Below are positions 1 to 11,636 of a stretch of 64,000 bases of DNA, in pieces. The stretch lies in NCBI GenBank assembly GCA_022264855.1, contig JABYQU010000026.1:1-64000 (forward strand), read 5' to 3'. A program made the position numbers and the translations under genes. The stretch is from Lenzites betulinus (lineage: Eukaryota; Basidiomycota; Agaricomycetes; Polyporales; Polyporaceae). Positions within the stretch are counted from its first letter, which is position 1; each line of letters opens with the position of its first letter. The notes under the pieces were generated by a model that made no database searches, was not told the DNA's origin, and saw only the letters and a program-made list of their open reading frames with translations.

Positions 1-40
1 ACAACTAAAGGGTCCTGTAGGAGCGCAGGATACGCGCTCC

Positions 41-1006
41 TTACAGTAGGGAACGGAACCGCTCCGCACGGAGAAGTCGACCATTCAGAGCAATGCCGTT
101 CTCAATGGCATGGTTGGCGTTCGCCGACTCTTTGAAGAACAGGACGAGGGAGGAGTGGGATTTGCCGGACGGCGGACTGGATTTGCGTGACATCCACTGG
201 AGGGTCTCCAGTTCGTCCTCTGCGAACGTTGGATCACCTAGGTAGGGGTTCTCGCGGACGATGGTCTCTAGTGCAGCCTGTCGGGAGCCGTCCGTGTCGA
301 ACTTGAAGTCAGTGGGGACTCCATGGACGACAACTCGGTAAGACGGCAAGAGGACTTCGAGCTGCGACGAGAACTGGGGAAGCCACGACTCATACTCGAT
401 CCTAGCAGTGTCCCGCTCGTCCTGGTTATGCCACATGAGACGGATATTGCCATTGCGCAGTTTAGCCACCGCACGCACACGCGGGATGGGAGAGTCAGGA
501 TTGTTGGGTTGGGAACGGATGTTGTTGCGGATGAGAATGTCATTGATGTTACGTTGGATGTCAGCAGGAGTGTCGTGGGCAAAGGCAGGATGTTTGTAGT
601 CCAGCTGGCGCAGGATGAAGTCGTAGCGTGGAGGACGGGGCTCGCTGAAAGGTACGCTAGGAGGCACACTCCGAGGCGGAGCACTCGCTTTTGCGGGCTT
701 TGAGCTCTGGGAGGCGGCGACCTGAGCGTACGATGGAGCCTTGTGGGAGTCCGCGATCTGGGCGGCGAGGGAGTCGATCTTGGTGCATAACGTGCTGAAG
801 GGAGCTTCGACGCAAGTGGAGCGCAGAGCTGCCTCAGCAAGGTGTAGGAATGTCTGGAAGGTGGCCAGTGGAACCGATACGGTCTTCGCATTTTTGGATT
901 TCGGGAGCGCTACGCTGGAGAGCAGAGTTTGCAGGCGGGAAACTGCGTCCCTAGCTGAGCTGGGACTTTGTGCGTCGCCGACAAGTGGCGTGGGAGAGTG
1001 GCTCAT
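41..1006 (-). CDS. LINE (non-LTR) retrotransposon ORF1/gag-like protein, short form
   Basis: An uninterrupted 321-residue frame starts at the ATG at 1006 and stops at TAA 41-43. The N-terminal third is Ser/Ala/Pro-rich. The middle (YDFILRQLDYKHPAF, then NINDILIRNNI) and the C-terminal half (RVRAVAKLRNGNIRLMWHN, VVVHGVPTDF, ENGIALNGRLLRAERF) resemble the RNA-binding RRM-like part of ORF1 in basidiomycete LINE elements. In such proteins a CCHC zinc knuckle usually follows the region corresponding to RAERF; here the frame ends right after it and the remaining 40 bases to the window edge do not encode a knuckle. It is therefore a truncated or shortened element, or a host gene derived from one. 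A TATA box lies 75-85 bp upstream. No reverse transcriptase is visible because the window ends. Family assignment is from remembered motif patterns. Confidence 0.6.
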   Translation of the reverse strand: MSHSPTPLVGDAQSPSSARDAVSRLQTLLSSVALPKSKNAKTVSVPLATFQTFLHLAEAALRSTCVEAPFSTLCTKIDSLAAQIADSHKAPSYAQVAASQSSKPAKASAPPRSVPPSVPFSEPRPPRYDFILRQLDYKHPAFAHDTPADIQRNINDILIRNNIRSQPNNPDSPIPRVRAVAKLRNGNIRLMWHNQDERDTARIEYESWLPQFSSQLEVLLPSYRVVVHGVPTDFKFDTDGSRQAALETIVRENPYLGDPTFAEDELETLQWMSRKSSPPSGKSHSSLVLFFKESANANHAIENGIALNGRLLRAERFRSLL

Positions 1007-1079
1007 GGTGGTGGTAAGGGGTCAAGGCGCTCTTGCCTACGCGCGAGAGTTGGTACAGGATCGGGGTCCATTAAGCGCC

Positions 1080-1091
1080 AGTATATATAGC
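1080..1091 (-). promoter_or_regulatory. TATA box of the LINE ORF1-like gene
   Basis: The stretch reads CTATATATAC on the minus strand, about 78 bp upstream of the ATG at 1006. The spacing matches that seen upstream of the three neighbouring glycosyltransferase genes. Confidence 0.5.
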
Positions 1092-1220
1092 AGAGTGAAG
1101 CCGCAGACGCAATGAAACCTGTACGATATCGCACAGCCTGATGCTAGCCAAGCGACTCCCATATACTACAAAAGCACATGTAACCATCCGAGAAAGAGCA
1201 ACTGTAAAACCGACATATGA

Positions 1221-3316
1221 CTAAAGACCTGCAAGGAAAGCCGTTGCATCTCTGAGGGACGGGCCACCCTCATCCCAGTCGCGGTTCACCCGTTCCTGCA
1301 GCGCAAGCAGCCTCTCCCGCTTCTTCGCACCATCTTCTCCGAATGCCTTCTTCAGGATGTCGCGTATCTCGTCCTTCATGGCGTCCATCGTCCCCACCGG
1401 CTTTCTTCCATTACGGAATATCGGCTGGTTTGCGTATTTGCCACTCCGAACTTCAATTAGCTCGTAGGCGATTTGCAGAACGTCCGTCATGTAGATCGCG
1501 TTGAGGGGTTGATCAGCGAGGAACGGCCAAAGTATCCTATGACGCATGTCAGACAATCCAATAGTAGGCCAATACGATCAAACATACTGTGGTACACCAG
1601 CGGCAAGCGCCTCCATGACGCCGTTGTGGCCACCGTGGGCTATGAACCATCCGGTAGCCTAAGAAAAGCGCTTATAAGTATAAAATCAATACCGTTTGGG
1701 ATATATACTGACCAGGTGGTCGAGGATTGCTTGCTGCGGTGCCCAGGCGGAGACCACACCTTTGCCATACGCCTTAACTTTTTCACGGATGTCATCTGGC
1801 ACGACCGCAAACGGGGACGCATGACTGAGAATCTACCAAATACGACAGGTTAGCATCGTTACCGTTTACGGAACACGATTGAACTCACAAACGGGATATT
1901 GAGCTCCATGATGACCTCGAGGACGGCCCACATCTTCTCCGGGTTGGATGGCCAGAAGATTGACCCGAAGGAAATCTGGTCCGGGATATGTTTACCACCG
2001 CTATTCGCACCAGAACTTCCAAATGTGAACACTTACGTAGAGTAGCGAATGTTTTCCCGATGTCTCGAGAGTATTATCGAGAAGAAGCTGGACCTCCAAG
2101 GCCTCCTTTGACTGCTTCTTCTCGCCCGCGGTCGCCTGAGCGCCGGACGGAAGCAATGGGCCAACGATGTAGGCTGGGCGTGAGGTTTCGCCATACCAGG
2201 CTTTGACCGCCGCGACGGCGTCTGGCTCAAACGACTCCGAGCTGAACAGGAGGACACCGTCGCTGTTTTCGAGTGTCCTAGTACGCCGATGAGTTAGCAT
2301 TATATCTGCTTTCAAAAAGACGGGAGAGACACGAACTCGTGAACGCGAGGGAGTACTTCCACCATAATATCCTCCCTCATCTCAAACTGGTACAGAATAT
2401 GAGCACGCTATTGTTCAGTATTTTTGAGAGGGGTACTTACCTCTTGAGGAAAGTACTCGTAATCATATAGAGGGGGGAACGCGGGGATCCGTATAACGTC
2501 CCCTTTGGCGCCCCAAGACAGCTAGTCAGATCACTATCATCAGTCCACTTCATACACCGTACACGGGCCAGAATCGGACGATTACCTCCTTCGCAACCTC
2601 ACTATACTGACGCCCAGTACGCTCTGCCTCTATTTCCGCCTTCACGCGGATGTTGCCACGCCCACCAAGTTTCTCAGGGCCCCAGAACCAAAACATCTCG
2701 TACGTGAGCGCCGGGTGCCATACGAAGACCTTGACTTGGTCCCCGCTGATGGATTTGATAGATTGAAACGGGCGAACGGCGAACAACTATGCAGCATAAG
2801 CACGCAATATCCCCAAGGCCGCCGCCTCATTTCAACTCACGTCGATAATAACCGCGTCCGGTTTGGGTAGTGCGGCATGAACCTCCTGGGTCTTCACGCA
2901 TGTAATCGGCTCCTCGGCGAAAAGTTGCTCCCATACAATCTTGAAGTTCGCGTCGCCCTCATCCGATGTCATCAGCACAGCAGGGCCCACGGTAGCCACG
3001 CTGCTCACAAGCGTCAGTGAACTACGGACGGGCGATTGTATGACAAGTGAAGGCTACCGTATGCGCTTTGCGTAGTCTTGCTCGTGCGGTTCAAAGCCTC
3101 GGGCGATCTCTGCCTTGACGCGCTCGAGAAATGCGTCATGTGTGAACAAGGTCACATTGAGCGCCGGGTGAAGCTTCACGAAGCGCGTAATCAGGATGGA
3201 CAACGGACGAGCGTGTCCTAGAGCCGTGTCAGAACCTATCAGATGTTGTATGTCAAGAACATACCCCATGCTTGATAGGCGAATGCTACCACGTGTTTGT
3301 TCACCGGGTCAGTCAT
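1221..3316 (-). CDS. UDP-glycosyltransferase A (GT1 family), multi-exon
   Basis: The gene would transfer a sugar from a UDP-sugar to a small lipophilic acceptor. Exon 1 (3316 to about 3269) encodes MTDPVNKHVVAFAYQAWG; a 47-bp intron removed in phase gives AWG-HARPLSILITRFVKL, the usual N-terminal acceptor-domain start. Later exons carry a FAVRPFQSIKSISGD segment, FWGPEKLGGRG, DGVLLFSSESFEPDAV, and the nucleotide-sugar (PSPG-like) motif split by introns: WAPQQAILDHL, then GWFIAHGGHNGVMEALAAG, then ILWPFLADQPLNA. The last exon ends with RDATAFLAGL and TAG at 1221. No frame break was noticed. It is the most diverged of three tandem paralogues. The acceptor cannot be told from sequence; sterols, terpenoids and xenobiotics are possible. 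The exon boundaries are hand-made. Confidence 0.82.
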
Positions 3317-3381
3317 ATTGTGCGGTAGCGGTGGAGGGGATGAGCTGAGAATGTGCCTGTATGCCGCGAGAGCTCGAGATG

Positions 3382-3393
3382 TCTATATATACT
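3382..3393 (-). promoter_or_regulatory. TATA box of UDP-glycosyltransferase A
   Basis: TATATATAG-like sequence on the minus strand, about 70 bp upstream of the start codon at 3316. Confidence 0.55.
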
Positions 3394-4102
3394 GCTTGGG
3401 AACAGGCTGAGGCGTCCGCAGTGAGGTGATGCCGACAGGTTTTCGCGTACAGCCGCACACCGTGCAATGCCCGTGACACATTAGTATTGCACATAAGCTT
3501 AGAAAGGATGCATAGACTACTCATCGCATGATAAGAGATCGTTGTGTTCTTCTCCGAACGCCCGGTATATTACTGGTATATTGTGATGCCCGTGTAGTGC
3601 ACACCACACTGGCACAGCATGCGGTGATGCAATGACTCCGGTCAATCTTCTTGGCGAGGCATCGTCCTAGCGGTGACGAAGAGGGGGACGATACCGACAG
3701 GTACTGACATCCACGATCTTTGTTGATGCGCAACTGATCCGGGTCCACCGGGGGGAATTGAGGGGGATCGACGTCTGGCATACATATTTAGACCAACTGG
3801 ATGCCAGTCTTGGCTCCAGACGTTCTTTAGAGGGCTCCGCTGCGCTTGATACGTATTTGCTGAAAGCGCTAATCGATGCAGCAATTCAAATTCTGATCTG
3901 GTGCAGCATCGTGGATGTCGATTAGCGTGTTGCTCGGTGCATGGCATTGCTATGCAACTCACAGCAACAAGGTCCGCCGGGATGCTAGGTGGGTCCAAAC
4001 GACGTCCAGCCACTGCTTACCAATTCGCAATGACTGCACGAGGAAACACAAATGTGCAAGCGGGAATCAGAGGGAGCAGTCACGAACTTTCATATTCAAA
4101 TT
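3394..4102. other. Intergenic, 0.7 kb between glycosyltransferases A and B
   Basis: Several short frames occur on both strands but none has recognisable motifs or splice logic. Nothing beyond the upstream region of gene A and the 3' flank of gene B is seen. Confidence 0.5.
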
Positions 4103-6200
4103 TCAGAGGCTCTCAGCGAATTCTTTCACATCTCTGAGAGCGGCGCCGCCTTCCTCCCACTCGTGCGTGACAGCGTGTGTAAGCGGGATGAGCCGTTTGC
4201 GCTTCTCCGCGCCGTCCGCGCCAAATGCCTTCGTGAGCACGTCTCGCGCCTCTTCCTTGACGGCTTCGATTGTGCCCTTGGGCGTGCGGCCAGTGCGATA
4301 GATCGTGTGTAGACCTGCATGGCCGGTACGAACCTCGATGAGTTCGTACCCGACCTGGAGGGTCTCACAGATGTGCACAGCGTTAGTCGGCTGGTCCAGG
4401 GCGAACGGCCAGAGGATGCTACAATAACATCAGCCGATCCCGCAGCGCGCACGTTGGAGTAGAGTACTCACAGGGGAACCCCAGCGAAGATAGATTCTGT
4501 TACACTGTTATGACCGCCGTGTGTGACGAACCAACCTGTTGCCTGTTAAGACCCAACATGTCAGTATCCGCGGCGCGCAATTTCGTATGTAGTCTTGCGC
4601 ATCTTACCGGGTGTTCGAGAATCATCTGCTGGGGCGACCACTTAGACAGGACACACTTGCCGTACGCCTTGACCTTCTCTTTCACCTCCTCAGGTACGAC
4701 AGCCTGGGGCGAAGCGTGACTCATAATCTGCGTCGAGATTGTCAGTACTCATCAATAGAGGGGCGAGGTACCCTGAGTACGCACGAAAGGGATTCCGAGT
4801 TCCATGACGACATCGAGGAATGCCCAGATCTTCTCCGTCTTCGTGGGCCAGTAAACTGTGCCGAAAGTGATCTGACGACGTAACGGTTTACTACATCTGT
4901 GCTGGACATGTGGCAGTCCCGACATACATAGAGCAGGGACTTTTCTCCCGCAGTCTCCAATATTGAATCCAGGAAGTCCTGGATCTGGGTGCTGTCGGCC
5001 GACTGCTCCTTCTCCCTGGCGATAACCGTCGCGGACTTGGGAGGAATGAGGGGACCACAGAGGTATGCCGGACGCCCACTTTCGGCGTACCACTTCTTGA
5101 CTGCAGCGACGGCATCACGCTCGTACGGCTCGGGCGTTCCAAGAAACATGCCGTCGCAGGTTTCGAGCGCACTGTAGGGTTCAAAACGTTGATGAAAGGT
5201 TGAAATCAGTGGAGCCATATACGACACGGACTTACTCATAGATATATGGGAATACAGTCCCGCCCAGCACATTTGGGACAGCCAACTGAAGCGGTATTTG
5301 TGAAAGATGCCTCGTTGCGGTCGGATTCGCTACTTACTTCTTGGGGATGATATTCGTAGTCATACATGAGCGGCAGCGCAGGGACGTCGACAATTTCGCC
5401 CTTGGGAAGGAAGGCCTCCTGGAATAGATATGGTCGGCAATTTGCACGTGGGGGCGACTGATTTAAGCAACAAACCTCCGCAGCGACTTCTTCGATGGGT
5501 CGACCAGTTCGATGAGCTTCATCTTCAATTTTCTTGATAAGGCTTCCTCGCCCGCCACACTGTGTGGGGCCGAAAGGGTGAAATAGCACGTAGGTCGAAG
5601 CAGATACCCAGGCATAGATCTTGATAGAATTTCCACTAAGCTCCCTGATGGCGTGAATTGGTTTAGCTGCCATAAACTATATGGTAGAATACAAGTCAGA
5701 TCAATAGCTAGACTATGAGTTTCGGGACGCGAACCTCGATGATGACGGCATCTGGCTTGGGGAGTGGTTCGAAGCGGGTTCCTGTTTTCCTGCATACAAC
5801 CGCTTCCTCGGTGACAAGCTGGGCCAACAATCCGTTGAAGCGAGAGTCGAGGCAACCGAAATCCCACGTCGATGAGGCACCTGCAGAAACCACTCTGCAA
5901 GACAAGATCAGGACATAGAGGCATATTTCGACCCACCGAGCCGTACCTAATGTGTCGGGCGTACTCTCCCATATCGGTTCGCTCATATTCCGCGACAGTA
6001 CGATCGTAGTATGCGTCGGTCAAGATGAATGTCACATGGACATCGAGGCGAAGCTTAACAAGCCGCGCAGTGAGGTGGACGAGCGGTCGTGTATGACCTA
6101 ATACATGCATGAACGTCAGTTCAAACATAGATAACCATGCATCGATCGTACCCCAGGCCTGGTATGGGAAGACAACGATGTGCTTTTGCGTGGCAGACAT
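4103..6200 (-). CDS. UDP-glycosyltransferase B (GT1 family), multi-exon
   Basis: Paralogue of the genes at 1221 and 7880. Exon 1 encodes MSATQKHIVVFPYQAWG and joins through a roughly 55-bp intron (GTACGA...TTAG) to HTRPLVHLTARLVKL. Further exons encode PKPDAVIIEVRVPKL, LSGNSIKIYAWVSASTYVLFH, FGPTQCGGRGSLIKKIEDEA, FLPKGEIVDVPALPLMYDYEY, CDGMFLGTPEPYERDAVAAV, ITFGTVYWP, and the sugar-donor motif WSPQQMILEHP + GWFVTHGGHNSVTESIFAG + LWPFALDQPTNA. It ends RDVKEFAESL at 4103. The catalytic-domain signature HGGHNS is intact. The C-terminal part is closer to gene C than to gene A, so B and C probably arose by a later duplication. Substrate unknown. Confidence 0.85.
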
Positions 6201-6261
6201 GTTGATTACTGTTGCTTTGAGATCCAAACCCTTTGTTAGGAGCTACCTGTCGCATGGGAGG

Positions 6262-6272
6262 GGTATATATAC
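6262..6272 (-). promoter_or_regulatory. TATA box of UDP-glycosyltransferase B
   Basis: GTATATATACCCC on the minus strand, about 67 bp upstream of the ATG at 6200. Confidence 0.55.
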
Positions 6273-6631
6273 TTTCGTAACAAGTGGTGATTAGATGCGC
6301 TCCCGGAGTGCGTCTAATGTGTATAGTCACGACCATCACTACTCAGTATGCATCAGTACCAGGGCTTGGGGCAATGCACAGCTGATGTGCGCCCATCCGT
6401 GAGGATAACTCGCGTGGGCATTCATGTCATGATTATCTGTACACGTACTTCTCGTGACGCCGTCGCGTAGGTTAAACTTTGACGGGCAAACCGTTGCCAA
6501 TACAAAGCCGTGAGGGTGTATGATGGACCCATCAATGTCCACTGCAACAGAATCTAGCGAAATTCCTCCGTCCGTCCACGTATAGCTGGACCGCGTGTGT
6601 TATCAGTAAGCGAACGAGCCCTCTTCGCGTT

Positions 6632-7728
6632 CCGGAAGTGTCTTGCCTGAAAAGTCGGGCGTCATCGGCTTGCTTCGTGTCGCGATCCATTCGTACTCGA
6701 CGCCCATAACAAACGGATTTAGATGCAGACCACAATCGAAGGGAAAACCGATGCCCTCAACGGCATGTGCGCGATGCGCTCAAGCCATGCCGGCGGGCGC
6801 CGTGTGTTCTGGATGAGTATGATCAACAGCGTACGCTTCGGCGGTTGTCAGGAGCTTTATACCTATACCGACGATGTTTGGGTTCAGTCAAAGAACTGAA
6901 TATACGTCAAGTCTTCCTTCGGATAGGAGTATGTTCATCTGTGCTGCTGCTGTGCAAGCGTGAGTTCTTTGATTTCGTTTCAGATGGAGATCTGACTGAC
7001 ATGCTTCGCAGATGATTCCAGGAACTCGAGCCCTGAACGTGGCTGCCGAACATTGGAACTAGTCGACAATTTCATCGACTTTCCCTCATATGCTTCTCTG
7101 CCCATCGTCTTTCTTCCATCACCTTTCCATCGGTGACAATAGGAATCAAGTTTGACGTGGGGGAGCTGGGCTTGAAGTCGTCGTAGGTGCTTATAGTGGA
7201 CGTTAAAGCAGGCGAAGAGTCCCAGAAGTCGACAAGCAGACGATTGAATTGTGTAATTGGTACAAACTTGTCATGCTCTAAGCAGGTTGCGGCGCGTTCT
7301 AGTGACTGAGCGGAATAAGCATAAGATGATGGTCCTGGACATGGAGGTAAGCGCTGACCCGGGCCTGCGGGCACATCGTCGTGGTGGCACCGGTGGTCCA
7401 CTACCGTCCAGATCCGAGTCTCAGATCGACATTGTCGACGACGGCGCGGCCTGGCGCGACATTAGCCTGACATATGCGCCACAGGCCAATATTCATGAAT
7501 ACATGATGGGATGACCAGCGATCCATTGACAGATACCGTTGAGTCGAAAGATATGTAATACTTATTCGTTGACTCGTACGGCATGGACAGCATCTTCCCA
7601 GTTTTTGCGTCAGACGTCGACGTCCGCGTGAACGCGATGGGGACGTGGTGAGATGCGGTGCAACTGCAATATGCTTCTACGTCATAGCATAGCGGGTTTA
7701 CTGTATGTCGCGTGGAATTTAATGTCAA
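6632..7728 (-). pseudogene. Broken, unidentified coding remnant between glycosyltransferases B and C
   Basis: Two stretches on the minus strand look coding but carry stops. Near 7728-7462 a frame contains MLSMPYESTNKYYISF and FDSTVSVNGS; 7260-7072 encodes FVPITQFNRLLVDFWDSSP and TSNLIPIVTDGKVMEERRW; and 6870-6620 reads TTAEAYAVDHTHPEHTAPAG, an in-frame TGA, then FPFDCGLHLNPFVMGVEYEW and KTLPEREEGSFAY followed by a stop. The amino-acid composition is protein-like and unlike a glycosyltransferase. Stops and frame changes without clear splice sites suggest a decayed gene rather than introns, although a multi-exon gene cannot be excluded. The family was not recognised. The 6272-6620 and 7730-7879 flanks show nothing. 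Confidence 0.35.
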
Positions 7729-7879
7729 TACAAATGTACTGGAGGAAGGTAGGGGGAAAACGAGAGGTGTAACAGAGCCACCACACCGACGAAGAGGACC
7801 GAAGAGACAGGGAATATCTCCAGATGAGGTCAGCTGCGCGACAAAAGAATGACTTGGTAGTACAACAAGCCTTCAAGCG

Positions 7880-9977
7880 TCAAAGACTCTCAAGGAAAGC
7901 CGTTACGTCTCTGAGAGCAGCGCCTCCCTCCTCCCACTCCCGGGTGACGGCGTGTGTGAGCGAAGCAAGCCGCTTGCGCTTCTCCGCACCGTCTGTGCCA
8001 TATGCCTTCATGAGAACGTCCTGCGCCTCTTCCTTGACGGCCTCAATAGTGCCTTTGGGGGTGCGACCGTTGCGGTAGATTGTGTGTAGGCCGGCATGGC
8101 CGGTACGGACCTCAATAAGCTCGTATCCGACCTGGAAGATCTCAGCTATTTGGATGGCATTTGCGGGCTGGTCGATGGCGAACGGCCAGAGAATGCTGCA
8201 GTAACATGAGCTGAGTCTGCCAGGGGCACGCTAGATCAGAGCACTTACAGGGGAACCCCGGCGCAGATGGATTCGAGAATACTGTTATGGCCGCCATGTG
8301 TGACGAACCAACCTGTTGCCTACCGAGGGACGGCGGCTTGGTGTGAGCCGCCGATGTTCATAAGTTTTCATATCTTACCGGGTGTTCCAGAATGGTTTGT
8401 TGCGGAGACCACTGCGTTAGTACGCCCCTGCCATATGCCTTGACCTTTTTCTTCACTCCCTCTGATGCGGAAGAAAATGGCGAAGAAAAACTCATTATCT
8501 TCAAGGACGTGAGTCTTCGTTGTCACATACTAGTCGATAATTGCAGTACTCACGAAAGGAATCTGAAGTTCCATCACGACATCAAGGAAGGTCCAGATCT
8601 TGTCTTGGTCTGCAGGCCAGTAAACTGTCCCAAAAGTGATCTGATGACATCCCCGGCGGAGATTACTACATTTGTTGTGAAGATGCAACAGTCCCGACAT
8701 ACGTAGAGGAGGGACTTTTCGCCCGCGGTGTTCAGTGTTAACTCCAGAAACTCCTGGATCTCAGCGCTGTTGGTTGACTGCTGCTTTTCCTTCGCGATCG
8801 TGTTGGCTGTTTTTGGAGGGATGAGGGGTCCGCAGAGGTATACCGAACGCCCAGTTTCGGCGTACCACTTCTTGACCGCAGCCACAGCCTCATGTTCGTA
8901 CGACTCTGCAGTGTGAAGAAATGTGCCATCGCAGACCTCGAGCGCGCTACAGTTATTGAAACATCAGCAAGAGTGCGTGATAGAGGCGAACGACTGACTC
9001 GTAGATATATGGAAACACCGTTCTCCCTAACGTACTCGGTACAGCCAGCTGACATAGTATGTGAGCACTTTATCCAAAGATGATAATTTACTACGACACC
9101 TACTTCTTGAGGATGAAACTCATAGTCATACATAAGCTGCAGCCCTGGAACTTTGACAAGTTTTCCCTGAGGAAGAAAGCCCGCCTGCAATATCATTAGG
9201 CATCAAATGGCGGCGGAAACATTGGTAAAGACATACCTCCTCAGCTACGTCTGCAACAGGTCGGCCAGTCCGCTGAACCTCCGCCTCGATTTCCTTGACA
9301 ACGCTTCCTCGCCCGCCGCACTGTACGGGTCCGAAAAAGTGGCAGAGGACATAGGTCGAAGCAGAAAGCCACGTGTAGATCTTGACCGTATTTCCGCTCA
9401 ATCGTCTGATAGCATGAATAATTTTGTGCGCCAGAATCTATCCACGGCGCCGGAAGTCAGTCCGAAAACTGCGCCGCGGGCTTCGGGGCGCAAACCTCAA
9501 TGATGACTGCATCTGGCTTTGGAAGTGGTTCAAAGCCGGTCCCCGACTTCTGGCATACAACCGCTTCTCCGGCGACGAGCTGCGGCCACATGGCGTTAAA
9601 GTTATCGTCGAGAAGGTCGAAATTCCACGACGGCGACGCGCCTGCAGACACCACCCTGACATGAAAGTTTCGATCAAAACGGTTGAACTGGTGCGCCCTG
9701 GGTCGTACCTAATGCGCTGTGCGTGTTCCTCCTCTCCTTCCGTGAAACCGCGATCCAGTTCCAAGACGGTGCGATCATAGTACGCGTCATTTGTGATGAA
9801 GGTGACTCGGATGTCCCGGAGCTTCACCAAACGCGCGATGAGGTGGACGAGCGGCCGTGTGTGGCCTGGGATATGTCGAATATGTTTGAACGTCGGCATG
9901 CGTGCGAATCAGGTCATAAAGATCGTACCCCAGGCCTGGTATGGGAAGGCTACAATATGCTTTTGCGTGGCAGTCAT
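7880..9977 (-). CDS. UDP-glycosyltransferase C (GT1 family), multi-exon
   Basis: Third tandem paralogue. Exon 1 encodes MTATQKHIVAFPYQAWG, joined across an intron starting GTACGATC to HTRPLVHLIARLVKL. Following exons give SPSWNFDLLDDNFNAMWPQL, PKPDAVIIEV, LSGNTVKIYTWLSASTYVL, FFGPVQCGGRGSVVKEIEAE, KLVKVPGLQLMYDYEFHPQE, EVCDGTFLHTAESYEHEAVA, ITFGTVYWPADQDKIW and the donor-binding motif WSPQQTILEHP + GWFVTHGGHNSILESICAG + ILWPFAIDQPANA. The final exon ends RDVTAFLESL with TGA at 7880. No disabling mutation was seen. Exon order and intron positions match gene B closely, and the upstream TATA spacing is the same, so the duplication included the promoter. Confidence 0.85.
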
Positions 9978-10048
9978 CTTTGCTCAGGACTGGTATACGA
10001 TGCGGTTAACTTGCTTGAAAAGGGTCAGGAAACTACTCGACCTACGAC

Positions 10049-10060
10049 CGTATATATATC
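10049..10060 (-). promoter_or_regulatory. TATA box of UDP-glycosyltransferase C
   Basis: GATATATATACGG on the minus strand, 75-80 bp upstream of the ATG at 9977. Confidence 0.55.
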
Positions 10061-11636
10061 CCATCACCAGTGCAGCTCGGTTTCATCGGCCATCTCTGAG
10101 CGCAGTTGCTTCGTGTGCTCGACACAGTCATCGGGCGGCGGCCGTCCGTACCAGCCAATACATTCATATGCGCCCATGCGTCTGTATGGAGCACTGACTG
10201 GGCGTAATGCGTGGCACGAGTTGTCCGATGAACATCGAAACGTGTATTGCTCCTTACCGAGACATGCACGTGTGCTGTTGTATTCAAGGATGGTGGTCGC
10301 TCACGACCCTATCTTGGGAGAGCCCGCGCATAGCTTGAAAAGGAGTACGTGCTCCCCATGGGCGAGCCGAGCGAGCCCTCGTGAGTCGTGGCTCCACCGT
10401 GGCTCAATGGTAAGTCGCCGGTATGCATCGTGTTCTCGTCTGATGATATTCGACCCCTCCGGGACTAGTGAAGTGCCGGTCGGTGTAGACCTTGCGTGTA
10501 TTCGGAGCCACACGCCCGGACGCGCCTTGCCTGTACCTCCCACTTTCCAACTTGAACGTAATTGATGAGATCGATAGGAGACGCGCCGCACCGCGCAGGA
10601 GAAGAGAGGAGAAGCTGCTTCAATATCGGGATGCGGGTGACCTTGCACGTAAGGCAATACGGATTTAGACACCAGGGCCTGGGGCAACACGATATCGATG
10701 TTGTCTATGCCCCCTACGCTAGTTGACGCGCGGAAGATGTGGTGTCAAATTGACGGCAAACCACCACCAGGTGGCCTGATACTAATAGATCAATCAAGAG
10801 ACTCGTCAATTGTACAGAGTTCTTGCTCAGATAGCCCACCGGATAACTCCGCTCGCGACGGCTCCGTCGAGTAGCCCTGTTTGCGATGACCATATGCATA
10901 TGCACGGTCACTCGTAGAGTATCAAGATACAGCCCTAGTTCTCCTCCTTGTGCGGGCAGGCTGTGGCGAGTTGGAAAGAGCCGCAAAGATAAGATGGTGG
11001 TAGTGTTAGAAGAGTGGATAAGCGAAGTACGCCGAGACGGATCGTCGCGGCACCCTCCGAATCTCATGCCGAGTTCGAGGATCGCGCGCCCCCGGCACCG
11101 TCGTCCATGCCGCCATGCCGCCATGCCGCCATCCGACCGACGATGTCATAGCCAGTCCGGCTCGCTTCTAGATCCGTCTGATCACTCTCGAGCTCCAATT
11201 GCAAACCTTGAAAGATTCCTCGATCCATTGTTTGTGTATATGTAAGCTACGTCTACTCGTACAGCATGTACTGCGTCCTCTGCGTTAAGCCGCGCGCGAC
11301 GGCACGCGCGCCGGCGGCGACGTAAATACGGTAAGTAAGGCGGCGGGGCCGCGGTGAGATGTGGTGTCACTGGGGAGTGTGTATGTGCGAGTGCTAGTGC
11401 GGTGAGTGTGCGAGTCTGTCCGCGACCGCCGCATGCCGCGCGGGGTCTGATATCAACGTGAATGTCCGGAGAAACGGCGCGAGAGAGGAGAGGAAGGAAG
11501 ACCCAGACAATATAACGAAACAGCGGCTTAAGCAACCCCAGCAGAGTGCTAGAAATACACGGCGCGCGAATGTGGAGAAATAACGCAAATAAACAAGGTG
11601 GGTGGGGTGGGGGGAAGGGGTAGGATGGGCGCATAG
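10061..11636. other. Intergenic, 1.6 kb, including the likely 3' UTR of the kinase gene
   Basis: No supported gene. A frame of about 129 codons at 10301-10690 (minus) has no recognisable motif. A short run of CCGCCATG-type units lies at 11109-11131. The part nearest 11636 is the expected 3' untranslated region of the minus-strand kinase gene. Confidence 0.5.

Noticed and set aside
10370..10480. tRNA-like A box (TGGCTCAATGG) and B-box-like TTCGACCCC
   Set aside because: Acceptor and T stems do not pair and the anticodon arm is not convincing.
9723..10565. 280-codon plus-strand frame
   Set aside because: Its first part is the reverse complement of glycosyltransferase C exons 1 and 2; the rest has no motif.
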